Notes: a model not told the origin generated them from the letters alone. Positions 45,000 to 54,747 are shown, numbered from the stretch's first letter. The stretch: 64,000 nt of DNA from Priestia megaterium (GCA_008180335.1 VTEF01000002.1:62001-126000); one strand, 5' to 3'. Numbers and translations: made by a program.

Positions 45000-46400
45000 A
45001 TGGAAAAGGAAAGATTATATCAGCAGCTATTTTCAATTTCTTTAACACCAATGCTTATTATGAATATGGATGGAGATATACAGTATGTAAATGATGCATG
45101 CTCCCATCTTTTTAAAATGAACAAAGAAAGCCTTCTTTTTTGCAATGTTTTTAATGACCCTAAGCGTTTTTTTATCGAGAGAAGCGAAGTGGATGCATTA
45201 AGGAGAAATGAGGAGAAAGTTGTCCTGTTAAAGAAAAAAGTAGACAATCAATTTCCTGTTCATATTCATATTCAGCGAACGGATCAAGATATACCATTTC
45301 TGGTTGTGCAATGGAAAGAGTTTTCATCTAGCTTTGAAAAGCAAGAAGAAGTTATTCGTAAAATGAAGCAATACAAACAGTTTGTCAAACAAAGCCAAGA
45401 TGCCTTTATTGTTACACAAGAAGGTAGAATACGATACATAAATCCAGCTGGCATACGCATGTTAGGCGGTAAGCGAAAAGAAGAATATATTGGACGGTTG
45501 TGGCTTCATTTTATTCATCCAGAACATTTAGATGTAGTGAAGGAACGAATGAATCAGTTGATGAAAGGGATGTCTGTTCATCCAAGAGTAGAAGTGAAGC
45601 TGTTAACCAAAAGAGGCATTGTTACAATTGAATCATCTGCTACAAAAATAAAACTAAAAGGTGAAGAAGCAATTCAATACATTATCCGGGATGTAACAGA
45701 CCGCAAGAAGTATGATGAAATGGCTAGTAAATCTGAAAAGTTAACGATGGTTAGTAAGCTTGCAGCAGGAGTGGCTCATGAAATCCGAAATCCGTTAACG
45801 GCCATTAAAGGCTTTATTCAGCTGTTAAAGGCTTCAAAGCAATATAACGAAGAGTACAATGATATTATGCTAGAGGAATTAAACCGCGTCGAATCAATTA
45901 TTCAGGAGTTCTTAACGTTAGCTAAACCGAAAGTCGAGCAGCAGTACAGTGTGAAAAGCCTCAATCATATTTTAAGGCATGTAATATTATTACTAGATAC
46001 GCATGCTAATTTTCGAAATAACCAAATTAAAAGTTATTTAGAAGAAGATATTGAGATCTTATGTGAAGAAAATTCGCTAAAGCAAGTGTTTATTAATTTA
46101 ATTCAAAATTCGTTAGAGTCAATGAAAAAAGGAACGGTAACCATTACGCTTGAGAAACGCAATGGTTATGGAGTTGTCGTAATTGAAGATGAGGGATGCG
46201 GAATAGACGAACAATCTCTTGCAAGACTAGGTGAACCGTTCTTTTCTACAAAGAAAACAGGAACAGGGCTTGGGATAATGATTAGTTATCAAATTATCGA
46301 GCAACATCAAGGTCATATTTCATTTTCGAGCCAAGTTGGAGTAGGGACAAGAGTTGAGATTGCTTTGCCATATACTACAAAAAAACCAGTGAAAATCTAG
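45000..46400 (+). CDS. Cytosolic PAS-PAS histidine kinase, sporulation-kinase type
   Basis: A 466-residue orphan kinase without membrane segments. Two PAS domains (residues about 1-115 and 120-238), a HisKA domain with AAGVAHEIRNPLTAIKGFIQ and an HATPase domain (NLIQNSLESM, EDEGCGID, GTGLGI). The H-box sequence and layout match KinA/KinE-type donors to Spo0F. GAAGGTGA precedes the ATG. No cognate regulator is adjacent; it follows the YjcZ and SipW-like genes. Confidence 0.88.
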   Translation: MEKERLYQQLFSISLTPMLIMNMDGDIQYVNDACSHLFKMNKESLLFCNVFNDPKRFFIERSEVDALRRNEEKVVLLKKKVDNQFPVHIHIQRTDQDIPFLVVQWKEFSSSFEKQEEVIRKMKQYKQFVKQSQDAFIVTQEGRIRYINPAGIRMLGGKRKEEYIGRLWLHFIHPEHLDVVKERMNQLMKGMSVHPRVEVKLLTKRGIVTIESSATKIKLKGEEAIQYIIRDVTDRKKYDEMASKSEKLTMVSKLAAGVAHEIRNPLTAIKGFIQLLKASKQYNEEYNDIMLEELNRVESIIQEFLTLAKPKVEQQYSVKSLNHILRHVILLLDTHANFRNNQIKSYLEEDIEILCEENSLKQVFINLIQNSLESMKKGTVTITLEKRNGYGVVVIEDEGCGIDEQSLARLGEPFFSTKKTGTGLGIMISYQIIEQHQGHISFSSQVGVGTRVEIALPYTTKKPVKI

Positions 46401-46489
46401 CAGGGGCTATATTATTTACTGGTTTTTATTCGTGCCGTTCAAAAACGAATGATTTTATTAATGTAATAATTAAATGTTCGTTTATTTTG

Positions 46490-46518
46490 TTGACGAATTA
46501 TTTTTTGTTTGATATAGT
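46490..46518 (+). promoter_or_regulatory. Promoter of the FAD dehydrogenase gene
   Basis: TTGACG and TATAGT with a 17-base spacer. About 100 untranslated bases follow, in which I see no known riboswitch. Confidence 0.7.
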
Positions 46519-46619
46519 ATCAGATGTCTAGGAAATAACCGAATAATAAATAGAAATAGTAGGTTGGAAACATAAGTGCTTTTCAAAGGAAGATAAAAAG
46601 GGTAACGGGGGAATATGCA

Positions 46620-48089
46620 ATGAAAACAAATTATGATGTAATTGTAGTAGGTGCAGGTCCAGCAGGTATTTTTACATGTTATGAATTAACGTTAAAGCTG
46701 CCAGAAGCAAATATTTTGTTAATTGATAAAGGACATGATATTTATCGCAGGAATTGCCCGATTCTTCAGAAAAAGATAGAGAAATGCCCGCCGGCAACGA
46801 GCAAAAAAGATTTCGCTGGCTGTTTGCCCGCTTGCTCAATCACGAATGGTTTTGGCGGAGCAGGCGCATATTCAGACGGAAAGTTCAATATTACGAGTGA
46901 ATTTGGCGGATGGATGACAGATTATCTTCCGGAATCACAAGTAGTAGAGTTAATTAAATACGTTGATGAAATCAATTTAGAACATGGGGCAACAGATACA
47001 ATTACAGACCCGTTAACTGATAAAGTACGTGAAATTGAAAAACGCGGTTACGCAGCAGGATTGAAGCTGTTACGCGCTCAAGTTCGTCATTTAGGAACAG
47101 AGCAAAACTTAGAAATTTTAAAAAGCATTTATGAATACTTAAAAGAACGCATCGATATGCAATATAAAACTGAAGTAGCAGATCTTGTAACTGAAAAAAT
47201 AGACGGTCAATATGTTGTTCGCGGCATTGAATTAAGAAATGGAGACATTGTAACGGCTGAAAAAGTTGTTGTTTCACCAGGTCGTGATGGTTCAAAATGG
47301 ATGACAGACTTATTGAAAAAAAGACGTTTGAAAATGATTAATAACCAAGTAGATATTGGTGTTCGCGCTGAGACGTCTAATGTCGTGATGGAAGAAATTA
47401 ATAAACATCTATATGAAGGTAAATTTATTTATAATACGTCCGTTGGCACGCGTGTACGTACATTCTGCAGCAATCCATCAGGACACGTTGTCGTTGAAAA
47501 TCACTCAGGGATTATGCTAGCAAATGGCCATGCGTATAAAGATCCGAAGCTTGGCAGTAATAACACGAATTTTGCCCTCTTAGTATCACATAAATTCTCG
47601 GATCCTTTTGATCAACCAAATGAATATGCGCATGAAGTATCGCGTTTAGCGAATATGCTGTCAAATGGAGGATTAGTTGTTCAGAAGTATGGTGATATTT
47701 TAAAAGGAAGACGTTCAACCGCTACTCGCATTAAAGAAGGGTTCTTAGAACCAACGTTAAAAGAGGCGGTGCCTGGTGATTTAGGCTTGGTATTACCATA
47801 TAATACGATGAAAAGCTTGATTGAAATGACGGAAGCATTAGATCATGTAACACCGGGATTAGCCTCCGAGCACACTTTATTTTACGGTGTGGAAGCGAAG
47901 TTTTATTCAGCCCGCCCGAAATTAAACGATAGATTTGAAACTGAAATTTCAGGCTTATACGTTGGGGGAGACGGGGCTGGTATTACCCGCGGGTTAGCGC
48001 AAGCAAGTGCGTGCGGTGTATGGGTGGCACGCGATATCGTTGAAAAGTTAAAAGGACGCAAGGAAATAACGAAACCTGTTATGGCATAA
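46620..48089 (+). CDS. Uncharacterised FAD-dependent dehydrogenase (COG2509 type)
   Basis: 489 residues with an N-terminal Rossmann FAD site (VIVVGAGPAGIFTCYEL) and the C-terminal FAD-contact segment GLYVGGDGAGITRGLAQAS. A Cys-rich stretch near residues 43-75 (NCPILQKKIEKCPP and GCLPACS) and GFGGAGAYSDGKFNI are characteristic of this family. The substrate is not known. It is monocistronic between a sigma-A promoter and a terminator, on the opposite strand to the Bce module. Confidence 0.88.
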   Translation: MKTNYDVIVVGAGPAGIFTCYELTLKLPEANILLIDKGHDIYRRNCPILQKKIEKCPPATSKKDFAGCLPACSITNGFGGAGAYSDGKFNITSEFGGWMTDYLPESQVVELIKYVDEINLEHGATDTITDPLTDKVREIEKRGYAAGLKLLRAQVRHLGTEQNLEILKSIYEYLKERIDMQYKTEVADLVTEKIDGQYVVRGIELRNGDIVTAEKVVVSPGRDGSKWMTDLLKKRRLKMINNQVDIGVRAETSNVVMEEINKHLYEGKFIYNTSVGTRVRTFCSNPSGHVVVENHSGIMLANGHAYKDPKLGSNNTNFALLVSHKFSDPFDQPNEYAHEVSRLANMLSNGGLVVQKYGDILKGRRSTATRIKEGFLEPTLKEAVPGDLGLVLPYNTMKSLIEMTEALDHVTPGLASEHTLFYGVEAKFYSARPKLNDRFETEISGLYVGGDGAGITRGLAQASACGVWVARDIVEKLKGRKEITKPVMA

Positions 48090-48090
48090 C

Positions 48091-48122
48091 AAAAAGAGGC
48101 TGTCTATTGACGGCCTCTTTTT
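48091..48122. terminator. Bidirectional terminator
   Basis: aaaaagagg / cctcttttt around a 14-base loop, between convergent genes. Confidence 0.85.
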
Positions 48123-48124
48123 GA

Positions 48125-50038
48125 TTACATAATCGCTTTTTTAATATGTGATAAATAACGTGAACGAATGAGCAAGAAATAAACAACTTGCACAGCACCA
48201 AACCCTAATAAAACAATCCCTGTTTCTTTTACGATTGAAAAGTCAAACATACTTTGAAGGGCCTTAAAGGCAAAAGCACTGTGAATAAATGCTACAAGAA
48301 TGGGAACAAAAAATAATAAACCGAGTTGCGGTGTGATAATTTTATTGAGTTCTCGATTTGTAAGTCCCACTTTGGCAATTGTGTTATATTGGCGTTTGTC
48401 ATAATCAAGGTCAGTGTATAATCGGAAATATAAAAAGCTTCCGGCCGCAATGAAGAAGACACAACCAACTAATAAGGCAACAAATAAAGAAACTCGATAC
48501 GCTTGCATCATAAAATTATAGTCATATCCATTTGACAGGAAAGAAAATTGTGCTTCATTAGAGTATGAACCCGTATAAATGCCATTCTCACTTTCATAGA
48601 TAATCGATCCTACGTCTTTTGTTGCAACCCAATCTTCTGTATAGAATCCATAATACTTAACAGAGTTTACCGGCTTAGTTATTTGATTATTGTATAACTC
48701 ATCAGGGATAACGTACAAATTGTAGCCAACTAATCCTGGTGACAGAATATTTGTGTTTACTTGCTTTGGTACATTAAAGCTAATGTTGCTTTCTTTTAAT
48801 GTCAAAGTTCTTATTTTTTCTGCATAGTCGATATTGTATTGTACCGTATTAACATAATAGCCTTCATCTTTTTCTAGAGAAAGCTCTTTTTGTTTTGTTG
48901 TTTTGGCAAATTGGTTATACGCAGAAAGTTTGATCAGTTCAACAGGTTCGTTCGTCTTTGCATCCGTTTGATTTACAATAACGGTTTCTACCTTTTTATA
49001 AGGTAAATCGAGTTTCTTGAAGTCCTTTTCGATTGCATTGATATGTTTTGTTTCTTGGTGGTTGTTTTCTGCAGACTGATAGACAATCGGAATTTCAGTC
49101 TTTTCTTCAAATATTTTTTTTGATCCACCCATGGCTGCTAAAGAGCCGACTGCACAAAACGCAACTGTTGAAACGATGGTAACCATAAAAAACATGCGAG
49201 CATTGTCTTTCATGCGATAAGCTAAATCAGAAATGGTAATTAGCTTTGTACTATTCCAATAAAATCGCTTGTTTTTCTTTAGAAGCTTTAGAATAAAGAC
49301 ACTTAGCTGGGTGTAAAAGAAATAAGTGCCGACAATAGTCATTAATACGACAATGAAAAACCGAACTCCAATAGTTTCCATTGTTGCGGTCCACGCTAGA
49401 TAATAGCTTCCTATTAACAGTCCCGCAGAAAGAAGCGATAAAATAATTGATGATTTTGGCTCTTTCTTTGGTTTAGATGATGCTTGAAACAAGTGAAGTA
49501 ATTTATTCGTTCGCACAAAAAAGCTTGTAAAAATCGAAATGACCAGAAATAAAACAGTAAAAGCTACAGATGTTAGAGCAAGTGCTTTCCATGAAACGAA
49601 AAAGCGTAATTGCTCTTCCATGCCAATGACATTTGAACCTACCATTAAATAGAGCTTGCCGAGTAATAATCCAGCAGCAATTCCTGTAATGATAGATGCG
49701 AAACCGATGATCATGTTTTCTAAAAAAATCATCCTATTAAGCTGATTTTTTGACATACCGTGCATGATGAAAATACCAAATTCACGCTTTCGTGATTTTA
49801 AAAAGGCACTGACTGAATATAAGACAAAGAAAAAGGAAAATACATAGATAATATATTCTGCAGCAGTCACTCCTTTTTTAGCCATTTCCTTTGTAACACC
49901 TTCTGTGATGTCTGGGTGAAAGATAAACATGGCGTATAAAAAGAAAATCGACACTGAAAAAGCACTGCTAAAAAAATAGGCTGCATATGTGCGTTTGTTA
50001 CGTGTCACATTTTTAAATGCGAGTTGCCGAAAGTTCAT
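48125..50038 (-). CDS. BceB-type ABC transporter permease
   Basis: 637 residues, ten membrane helices and a large extracytoplasmic domain of about 200 residues between helices 7 and 8 (around residues 290-500). This is the layout of BceB/PsdB/YxdM permeases that remove peptide antibiotics from lipid II intermediates and signal to the kinase. ATG 50038 lies 8 bases after AGGAGG; an ATG two codons earlier is too close. It overlaps the ATPase gene by 26 bases. The peptide it handles cannot be told from sequence. Confidence 0.92.
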   Translation of the reverse strand: MNFRQLAFKNVTRNKRTYAAYFFSSAFSVSIFFLYAMFIFHPDITEGVTKEMAKKGVTAAEYIIYVFSFFFVLYSVSAFLKSRKREFGIFIMHGMSKNQLNRMIFLENMIIGFASIITGIAAGLLLGKLYLMVGSNVIGMEEQLRFFVSWKALALTSVAFTVLFLVISIFTSFFVRTNKLLHLFQASSKPKKEPKSSIILSLLSAGLLIGSYYLAWTATMETIGVRFFIVVLMTIVGTYFFYTQLSVFILKLLKKNKRFYWNSTKLITISDLAYRMKDNARMFFMVTIVSTVAFCAVGSLAAMGGSKKIFEEKTEIPIVYQSAENNHQETKHINAIEKDFKKLDLPYKKVETVIVNQTDAKTNEPVELIKLSAYNQFAKTTKQKELSLEKDEGYYVNTVQYNIDYAEKIRTLTLKESNISFNVPKQVNTNILSPGLVGYNLYVIPDELYNNQITKPVNSVKYYGFYTEDWVATKDVGSIIYESENGIYTGSYSNEAQFSFLSNGYDYNFMMQAYRVSLFVALLVGCVFFIAAGSFLYFRLYTDLDYDKRQYNTIAKVGLTNRELNKIITPQLGLLFFVPILVAFIHSAFAFKALQSMFDFSIVKETGIVLLGFGAVQVVYFLLIRSRYLSHIKKAIM

Positions 50039-50783
50039 GTGCATTGCCTCCTAATACTGATAACACGTCAATAATTTGCTGATAGAAAGACTGACGATTT
50101 TGTCCACGGTGCAACTCGTTGTAGAGTTGGCCATCTTTAATGAAAATAACGCGGTTACAGTAGCTAGCTGCAAGAGCATCGTGGGTGACCATCATCATTG
50201 TGGCATTTTCTTCTTCATTAAGATGCTGCAATGTTTCCATTACATCTTTTGATGATTTAGAATCCAAGTTCCCAGTAGGCTCATCAGCTAATATGAGCTG
50301 CGGATGATGAATAATAGCCCGTGCAATCGCTGTACGCTGCATTTGACCGCCTGAGATTTCATACGTTCGTTTCTTTAAAATTTCACTGATACCGAGTTTG
50401 TTTGTAACACGTGCAACTCTTTCTGCCATTACTTTTGTGTCCACTTTGTCCAATGTGAGCGGTAAAATAATATTTTCTTCAACTGTTAATGTATCCAATA
50501 AGTTGAAGTACTGAAACACAAATCCAAGTTCCCGGCGGCGAAACAGCGCAATGTCTTTCTTCTTTAACTGATGAGGATTTCGGCCGTTGATAATCACTTC
50601 TCCAGCTGTAGGGGAATCGATTGTAGAGACCATATTCAACAATGTTGTTTTTCCGCTTCCTGATGGTCCCATAATCCCGACAAACTCACCTTTTTCAATT
50701 GAGAAATTAACACCGTCTAGTGCTTTATAGGATACTTTTCCTTCATATACTTTCGTTATATTTCTTACTTGTAATATGGACAT
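50013..50783 (-). CDS. BceA-type ABC transporter ATPase
   Basis: 256 residues with Walker A GPSGSGKTT, Q-loop GFVFQYFNLL, signature ISGGQMQR, Walker B LILADEPTGNLD and the H-loop His in MMVTHD. It belongs to the MacB/BceA group and works with the permease that overlaps it. AAAGGTCG precedes the ATG. Transcription is expected to start after the palindromic regulator site at 50879. Confidence 0.93.
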   Translation of the reverse strand: MSILQVRNITKVYEGKVSYKALDGVNFSIEKGEFVGIMGPSGSGKTTLLNMVSTIDSPTAGEVIINGRNPHQLKKKDIALFRRRELGFVFQYFNLLDTLTVEENIILPLTLDKVDTKVMAERVARVTNKLGISEILKKRTYEISGGQMQRTAIARAIIHHPQLILADEPTGNLDSKSSKDVMETLQHLNEEENATMMMVTHDALAASYCNRVIFIKDGQLYNELHRGQNRQSFYQQIIDVLSVLGGNAHELSATRI

Positions 50784-50878
50784 AAAAAACGACCTTTCTT
50801 TTAGATAATTTTGTTCTTTACATGCTTTATTGTACAGAATGCATGTAAATAGTTCCCTTTTCCTAGCTTACAGAAATC

Positions 50879-50892
50879 TTACAATCTTGTAA
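50879..50892 (-). promoter_or_regulatory. BceR-type operator upstream of the transporter genes
   Basis: TTACAATCTTGTAA is a perfect palindrome of the form TNACA-N4-TGTAA, the site bound by BceR-like regulators. It lies about 95 bases before the ATPase gene and after the kinase gene. A second half-site-like CTTACAGAAA occurs next to it. Confidence 0.75.
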
Positions 50893-50920
50893 GAAAACCG
50901 TAAAAAGAATCATTCCTTTT

Positions 50921-51931
50921 TTAATCTTTTGAACCATTATGATAATTTACTATATTTTGATGAAAGACTAGGCGGACAGTTGTACCAACGTTTTCTGTTG
51001 ATTCAAGTTCCACAGCATGATGGAGGTGGGTGCAGATTTCTTTCACTAAATACAATCCCATTCCAGTTGACTCTTGATATTTACGGCCGTTTTCACCAGT
51101 AAAATAAGCATTAAATACACGGTTAAGATCTTGAGAAGGAATTCCGATGCCAAAATCTTTTATTTCAAGGATTACTTTTTTTCCGCGTTTATAAGTTGTA
51201 ATCTCTAATTTTTGACTAATCCCAGCTGAATAGCGAACCGCATTTGTCAGCAGCTGCGTTATGACGAAAGTTAACCATTTTTCATCAGATGCTACAAGAA
51301 TGGATGGGTCAACATTTATTGTTGGAAAAACTCGGTTGCGAATAAATAAGCGTTTATAGCTTGAGGAAAGTTTCATTACGATGCGGTGTAAGGATACGCT
51401 TTCCGCTTGAAAATCGTGAGCAAACATGGTGAGACGAGAAGTGTATAAAACGGTCTCAAGCCCTTTTTGGATACGTTCTAATTCATCTTGAATGCTAGTG
51501 AAAATAGGTTCATCTTCGTTTTGAATGGTCAAGTGAATCACAGACACGGGTGTTTTCATTTGATGAACCCATTGATTAATAAAGGTAATATGCTGTTCTA
51601 ATTTATGTTTGTACATATAAATATCATTGTGAAAATGTTGAAATTGACTAGAAAGCAGCTGCTGTAAAGCCTCAGCTAACGGTTTATCTTCTTCTTTTGT
51701 CATCAGCTCATCCAATTTAGCTAAAGGATGAGAGAGTCGATAATAAAATTCGCGATTTGTTAGATAACGGTAGGATAAATAAGCGAGATAGATGACAGTG
51801 CTTATTAATACTGCATATAAAACAGTAAATGGATGATGAAAGCCGTCTAGCAAAAAAATTGTACAAACTAATGCCAATTGTATAAAATAAAAAATAGTTA
51901 AAGGAATGTGTTCTTTAAAAAATAATTTCAT
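50921..51931 (-). CDS. BceS-type intramembrane-sensing histidine kinase
   Basis: 336 residues. Two membrane helices near the N-terminus are joined by only a few residues, so there is no real extracellular sensor. That is typical of kinases which read the activity of their ABC transporter. HisKA has the His in INQWVHQMKTPVSVIHL, followed by an HATPase domain (LTNAVRYSAG, DFGIGIPSQD, GMGLYLVKEI). ATG 51931 overlaps the regulator stop (ATGA). Part of the RR-HK-ABC module. Confidence 0.93.
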   Translation of the reverse strand: MKLFFKEHIPLTIFYFIQLALVCTIFLLDGFHHPFTVLYAVLISTVIYLAYLSYRYLTNREFYYRLSHPLAKLDELMTKEEDKPLAEALQQLLSSQFQHFHNDIYMYKHKLEQHITFINQWVHQMKTPVSVIHLTIQNEDEPIFTSIQDELERIQKGLETVLYTSRLTMFAHDFQAESVSLHRIVMKLSSSYKRLFIRNRVFPTINVDPSILVASDEKWLTFVITQLLTNAVRYSAGISQKLEITTYKRGKKVILEIKDFGIGIPSQDLNRVFNAYFTGENGRKYQESTGMGLYLVKEICTHLHHAVELESTENVGTTVRLVFHQNIVNYHNGSKD

Positions 51932-52629
51932 GACCGATCTTTCCAATTCATTCGAAATAAGTAACCAGCGCCTCTAATCGTCTCAATTGCTCCGTCTATG
52001 CCGATTTCTTTTAGCTTCCTGCGGACACGCGTGATGTATACATTCAGTGTATTATCATCAACAAAAGGCTGCTCGTCCCAAATTTTTTCTAATAATCTGT
52101 CACGGCTGACAACACGTTCAGCCCGTTCAATTAAAGCTTCTAGCAGTTTGCTTTCAGTATGGCTAATTTCAATGTTATTGTCATTGAATTGCAAAGCCAA
52201 GCGTTCTGGATAAAGGTAAAGTCCTGAAATTTCAATGGTGCGCTCACGTCCTGTCGGCGCATAGGAGCCGTAGGTACGGCGTAATTGGCTGTTAATTTTA
52301 GCGATGACAATATCATAATCAAATGGCTTGGTAATGTAGTCATCAGCACCATTCTCAAGAGCCATCACTTGATCCATTTTGCCATCTCTTGCTGAAAGGA
52401 ATACAATCGGACAAGTTGATATAGTGCGAATTTGTCTGCACCAATAAAAACCATCGAACTTTGGAAGGTTTACATCTAACAAAACAAGGTGTGGATCCAT
52501 TTGCTGGAATTCATCTAACACCTTTTCAAACGATTGCGCGATACATGCATGAAGCCCGTATTTTTCTAAATAGTCTTTTAATAAGCCAGCGATTTTAGGG
52601 TCGTCTTCAATAATCATAATTTTAAACAT
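51928..52629 (-). CDS. BceR-type OmpR-family response regulator
   Basis: 233 residues: a receiver domain with MIIEDDPKIAG, phospho-Asp in LVLLDVNLPKFDG and Lys in YITKPFDYD, plus a winged-helix output domain (VSRDRLLEKIWDEQ, NVYITRVRRKL). TAGAGGAG precedes the ATG. It is the first gene of the module and should activate the transporter promoter through the site at 50879. Confidence 0.95.
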   Translation of the reverse strand: MFKIMIIEDDPKIAGLLKDYLEKYGLHACIAQSFEKVLDEFQQMDPHLVLLDVNLPKFDGFYWCRQIRTISTCPIVFLSARDGKMDQVMALENGADDYITKPFDYDIVIAKINSQLRRTYGSYAPTGRERTIEISGLYLYPERLALQFNDNNIEISHTESKLLEALIERAERVVSRDRLLEKIWDEQPFVDDNTLNVYITRVRRKLKEIGIDGAIETIRGAGYLFRMNWKDRS

Positions 52630-53078
52630 TATAAATTCTCCTCTATTTGAATCCTGCTTTTTATACTTAAATCAAATTTTTAACAAAAAAATTAATTATT
52701 AGTAATATGTTCATTTTATCAAAAATAAAAAATGACTAAAATAGTTATGGATTTATAAAAAATGAATATAAAAAGCTTGATTATTGTAACGGCTTACATA
52801 AATCTAATTATATTTGTATAAAAATTCATTTTGATATTTTTATATTCAATGATGAAAATTATCCTAGAGTGGGATTTCTTAGAGTATTTTTGTTATGAAT
52901 CGCTGTTTCCGCCGCTAAAGTAAAAAAGATGTAAAATTTGTCGAAAATTGATGGAGGATTTAGAGGAAATCATTTAAAATTTAATCTTTCTCTGTTCATT
53001 CTTTTCTTGTATATGTGAGAAAAGTTAACATAAAACGACTGCTTCTTCTCTGTTTTTGAATTTTTTTTGCATATTATC
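52630..53078. other. A/T-rich intergenic region
   Basis: About 450 bases between the divergent Bce regulator gene and the riboswitch promoter. I see no gene, repeat or clear hairpin; the bceR promoter must lie in it, but no convincing -35/-10 pair stands out. Confidence 0.5.
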
Positions 53079-53108
53079 TTGACAAAATGATAGGAAATGA
53101 ATTTAAAT
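53079..53108 (+). promoter_or_regulatory. Promoter driving the riboswitch leader
   Basis: TTGACA (53079-53084) and TTTAAA/TTAAAT (53102-53108) 17 to 18 bases apart, about 55 bases before the aptamer. Confidence 0.55.
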
Positions 53109-53162
53109 AGGTAAAGTAAGATATTATTATGCTAAACTATTAAATTAAAATAACAGTTGCTT

Positions 53163-53346
53163 AATTTCGAAATAGAAAGAAAGCGGGGGAACCATTTCTG
53201 TGCATCGCAGCACTAGGGGTGAATCTTAACAATGCGTTAAGTAGGGTAGCTCACATACCCGAATCCGACAGCTAACTCCGTAAGCATTTTGTGGGAGAGT
53301 ACAATGAAGGTTGGAAAAACCAGAGAAGTCTCTCTTGGTTTTTTTT
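53163..53346 (+). ncRNA. c-di-AMP riboswitch (ydaO/yuaA class) with terminator
   Basis: The leader holds the conserved blocks of the ydaO/yuaA aptamer in order: GGGGGAACCA, GGGGTGAATC, AGGGTAGCTC, CCGAATCCGACAGCTAAC, CGTAAGC and GGGAGAG. A terminator follows (aaaaccagaga / tctcttggtttt, then T8; 53316-53346). In this class c-di-AMP favours termination. The gene downstream is a glutamate/aspartate carrier, which fits c-di-AMP control of osmolyte and amino acid uptake. Confidence 0.92.
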
Positions 53347-53508
53347 GTACACTTTTTTCCATTGTTCGATGGGAGTTACAAAAACCTTGTTCTATTCTGA
53401 AAATTTAAAAAATAATTTATATTGCGAGTGTTTTCGCTTTCAATGCATAATAGTACGAGTTGGGTAGTTAGTAATTTTAATATAATTTGGTTTTTAGGGG
53501 GTTCATCA

Positions 53509-54747
53509 ATGAAATTGAAATTATCAACAAAGATAATTATTGCTCTGATCATTGGTGCTATTGTAGGGGTAGTCCTCAATACATTTGCACCAGAAGCGTT
53601 TAAAGGGCTTGACAAGTACTTATTTACGCCATTAGGGCAAATCTTTTTAAACTTAATTAAAATGTTAGTTGTACCAATTGTCTTTTTCTCGATTACTCTT
53701 GGTGTAGCAGGCTTAGGAGATCCAAAAAAGCTTGGCCGTATTGGAGGAAAGACAATCGGCTACTTCTTAGCAACAACAACGATTGCGATTACTATCGGTT
53801 TAATTTTAGCGTTTGCTATTAAGCCAGGGACATTCGGAACATTTGATACAGAAAATGCATCATTTGAGGCTCAAGAAGCACCACCTGTTGGTGAAACATT
53901 CTTGAATATGATTCCGACAAATCCAATTCAGGCGTTGGCTGAAGGAAACATGCTGCAAATTATTGTTTTCTCCATTTTTGTTGGTTTTGGAATTACAATG
54001 TTAGGTAATAAAGCAAAAGGTTTATTTAATATCATTGATCAAGGAAACGAATTAATGATGTACCTTGTAAACCTTGTAATGAAGTTCGCTCCGTATGGAA
54101 CGTTTGGATTAATTGCCACTGCAGTTGGCAGCCAAGGCTGGGGAGCTATTAAAGCAATGGGATTGTATATGTCTGTTGTTATATTAGCGCTGTTTGTTCA
54201 TTCAGTTTTAACGTATGGTGGATCTGTTGCTTTGCTTGCGAAACGCAGTCCGCTTGAGTTTTTCAAAGGGTTTGCTCCAGCCATGACAGTCGCATTCAGT
54301 ACATCTAGTAGTAATGCTACACTTCCAATTTCAATGAATGTTGCACAAAAAAATCTTCGCGTACCTGAGTCTATTAGCAGTTTCGTTCAGCCATTAGGAG
54401 CAACGATTAATATGGATGGTACAGCGATTATGCAAGGGGTAGCAACAGTCTTTATCGCTCAAGTATATGGCATTGATTTATCATTTAGTGCATTAATCAC
54501 TGTCGTTGTGACAGCTGTTCTTGCAAGTATTGGTACTGCTGGTGTGCCGGGCGTTGGGTTAATTATGCTAGCGATGGTATTATCATCTGTAGGCTTACCA
54601 GTAGAGGGGATTGCGCTTATTATTGGGATTGACCGCTTGCTTGATATGATTCGTACAGCAGTCAATATCACTGGTGATGCAGCATGTGCAGTTGTGGTTG
54701 CTGAATCTGAAGCAAAACGTGCAGAGAAAGCAAGCCAAACCGCTTAA
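53509..54747 (+). CDS. gltP: GltP-type proton/sodium glutamate-aspartate symporter
   Basis: A 412-residue member of the DAACS family with eight membrane helices and two re-entrant loops. It has the Ser-rich hairpin TVAFSTSSSNATLPISM and the substrate/cation motif ATINMDGTAIMQG. Length and motifs match GltP of B. subtilis. ATG 53509 follows AGGGGGG; the open frame from 53422 is upstream leader. Expression is predicted to fall when c-di-AMP is high. Confidence 0.93.
   Translation: MKLKLSTKIIIALIIGAIVGVVLNTFAPEAFKGLDKYLFTPLGQIFLNLIKMLVVPIVFFSITLGVAGLGDPKKLGRIGGKTIGYFLATTTIAITIGLILAFAIKPGTFGTFDTENASFEAQEAPPVGETFLNMIPTNPIQALAEGNMLQIIVFSIFVGFGITMLGNKAKGLFNIIDQGNELMMYLVNLVMKFAPYGTFGLIATAVGSQGWGAIKAMGLYMSVVILALFVHSVLTYGGSVALLAKRSPLEFFKGFAPAMTVAFSTSSSNATLPISMNVAQKNLRVPESISSFVQPLGATINMDGTAIMQGVATVFIAQVYGIDLSFSALITVVVTAVLASIGTAGVPGVGLIMLAMVLSSVGLPVEGIALIIGIDRLLDMIRTAVNITGDAACAVVVAESEAKRAEKASQTA

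Noticed and set aside
46441-46500. PurR-type CGAA/TTCG pair or purine riboswitch upstream of the FAD dehydrogenase
   Set aside because: The CGAA and TTCG half-sites are about 27 bases apart, not the 16-17 expected, and the conserved purine aptamer blocks are absent.
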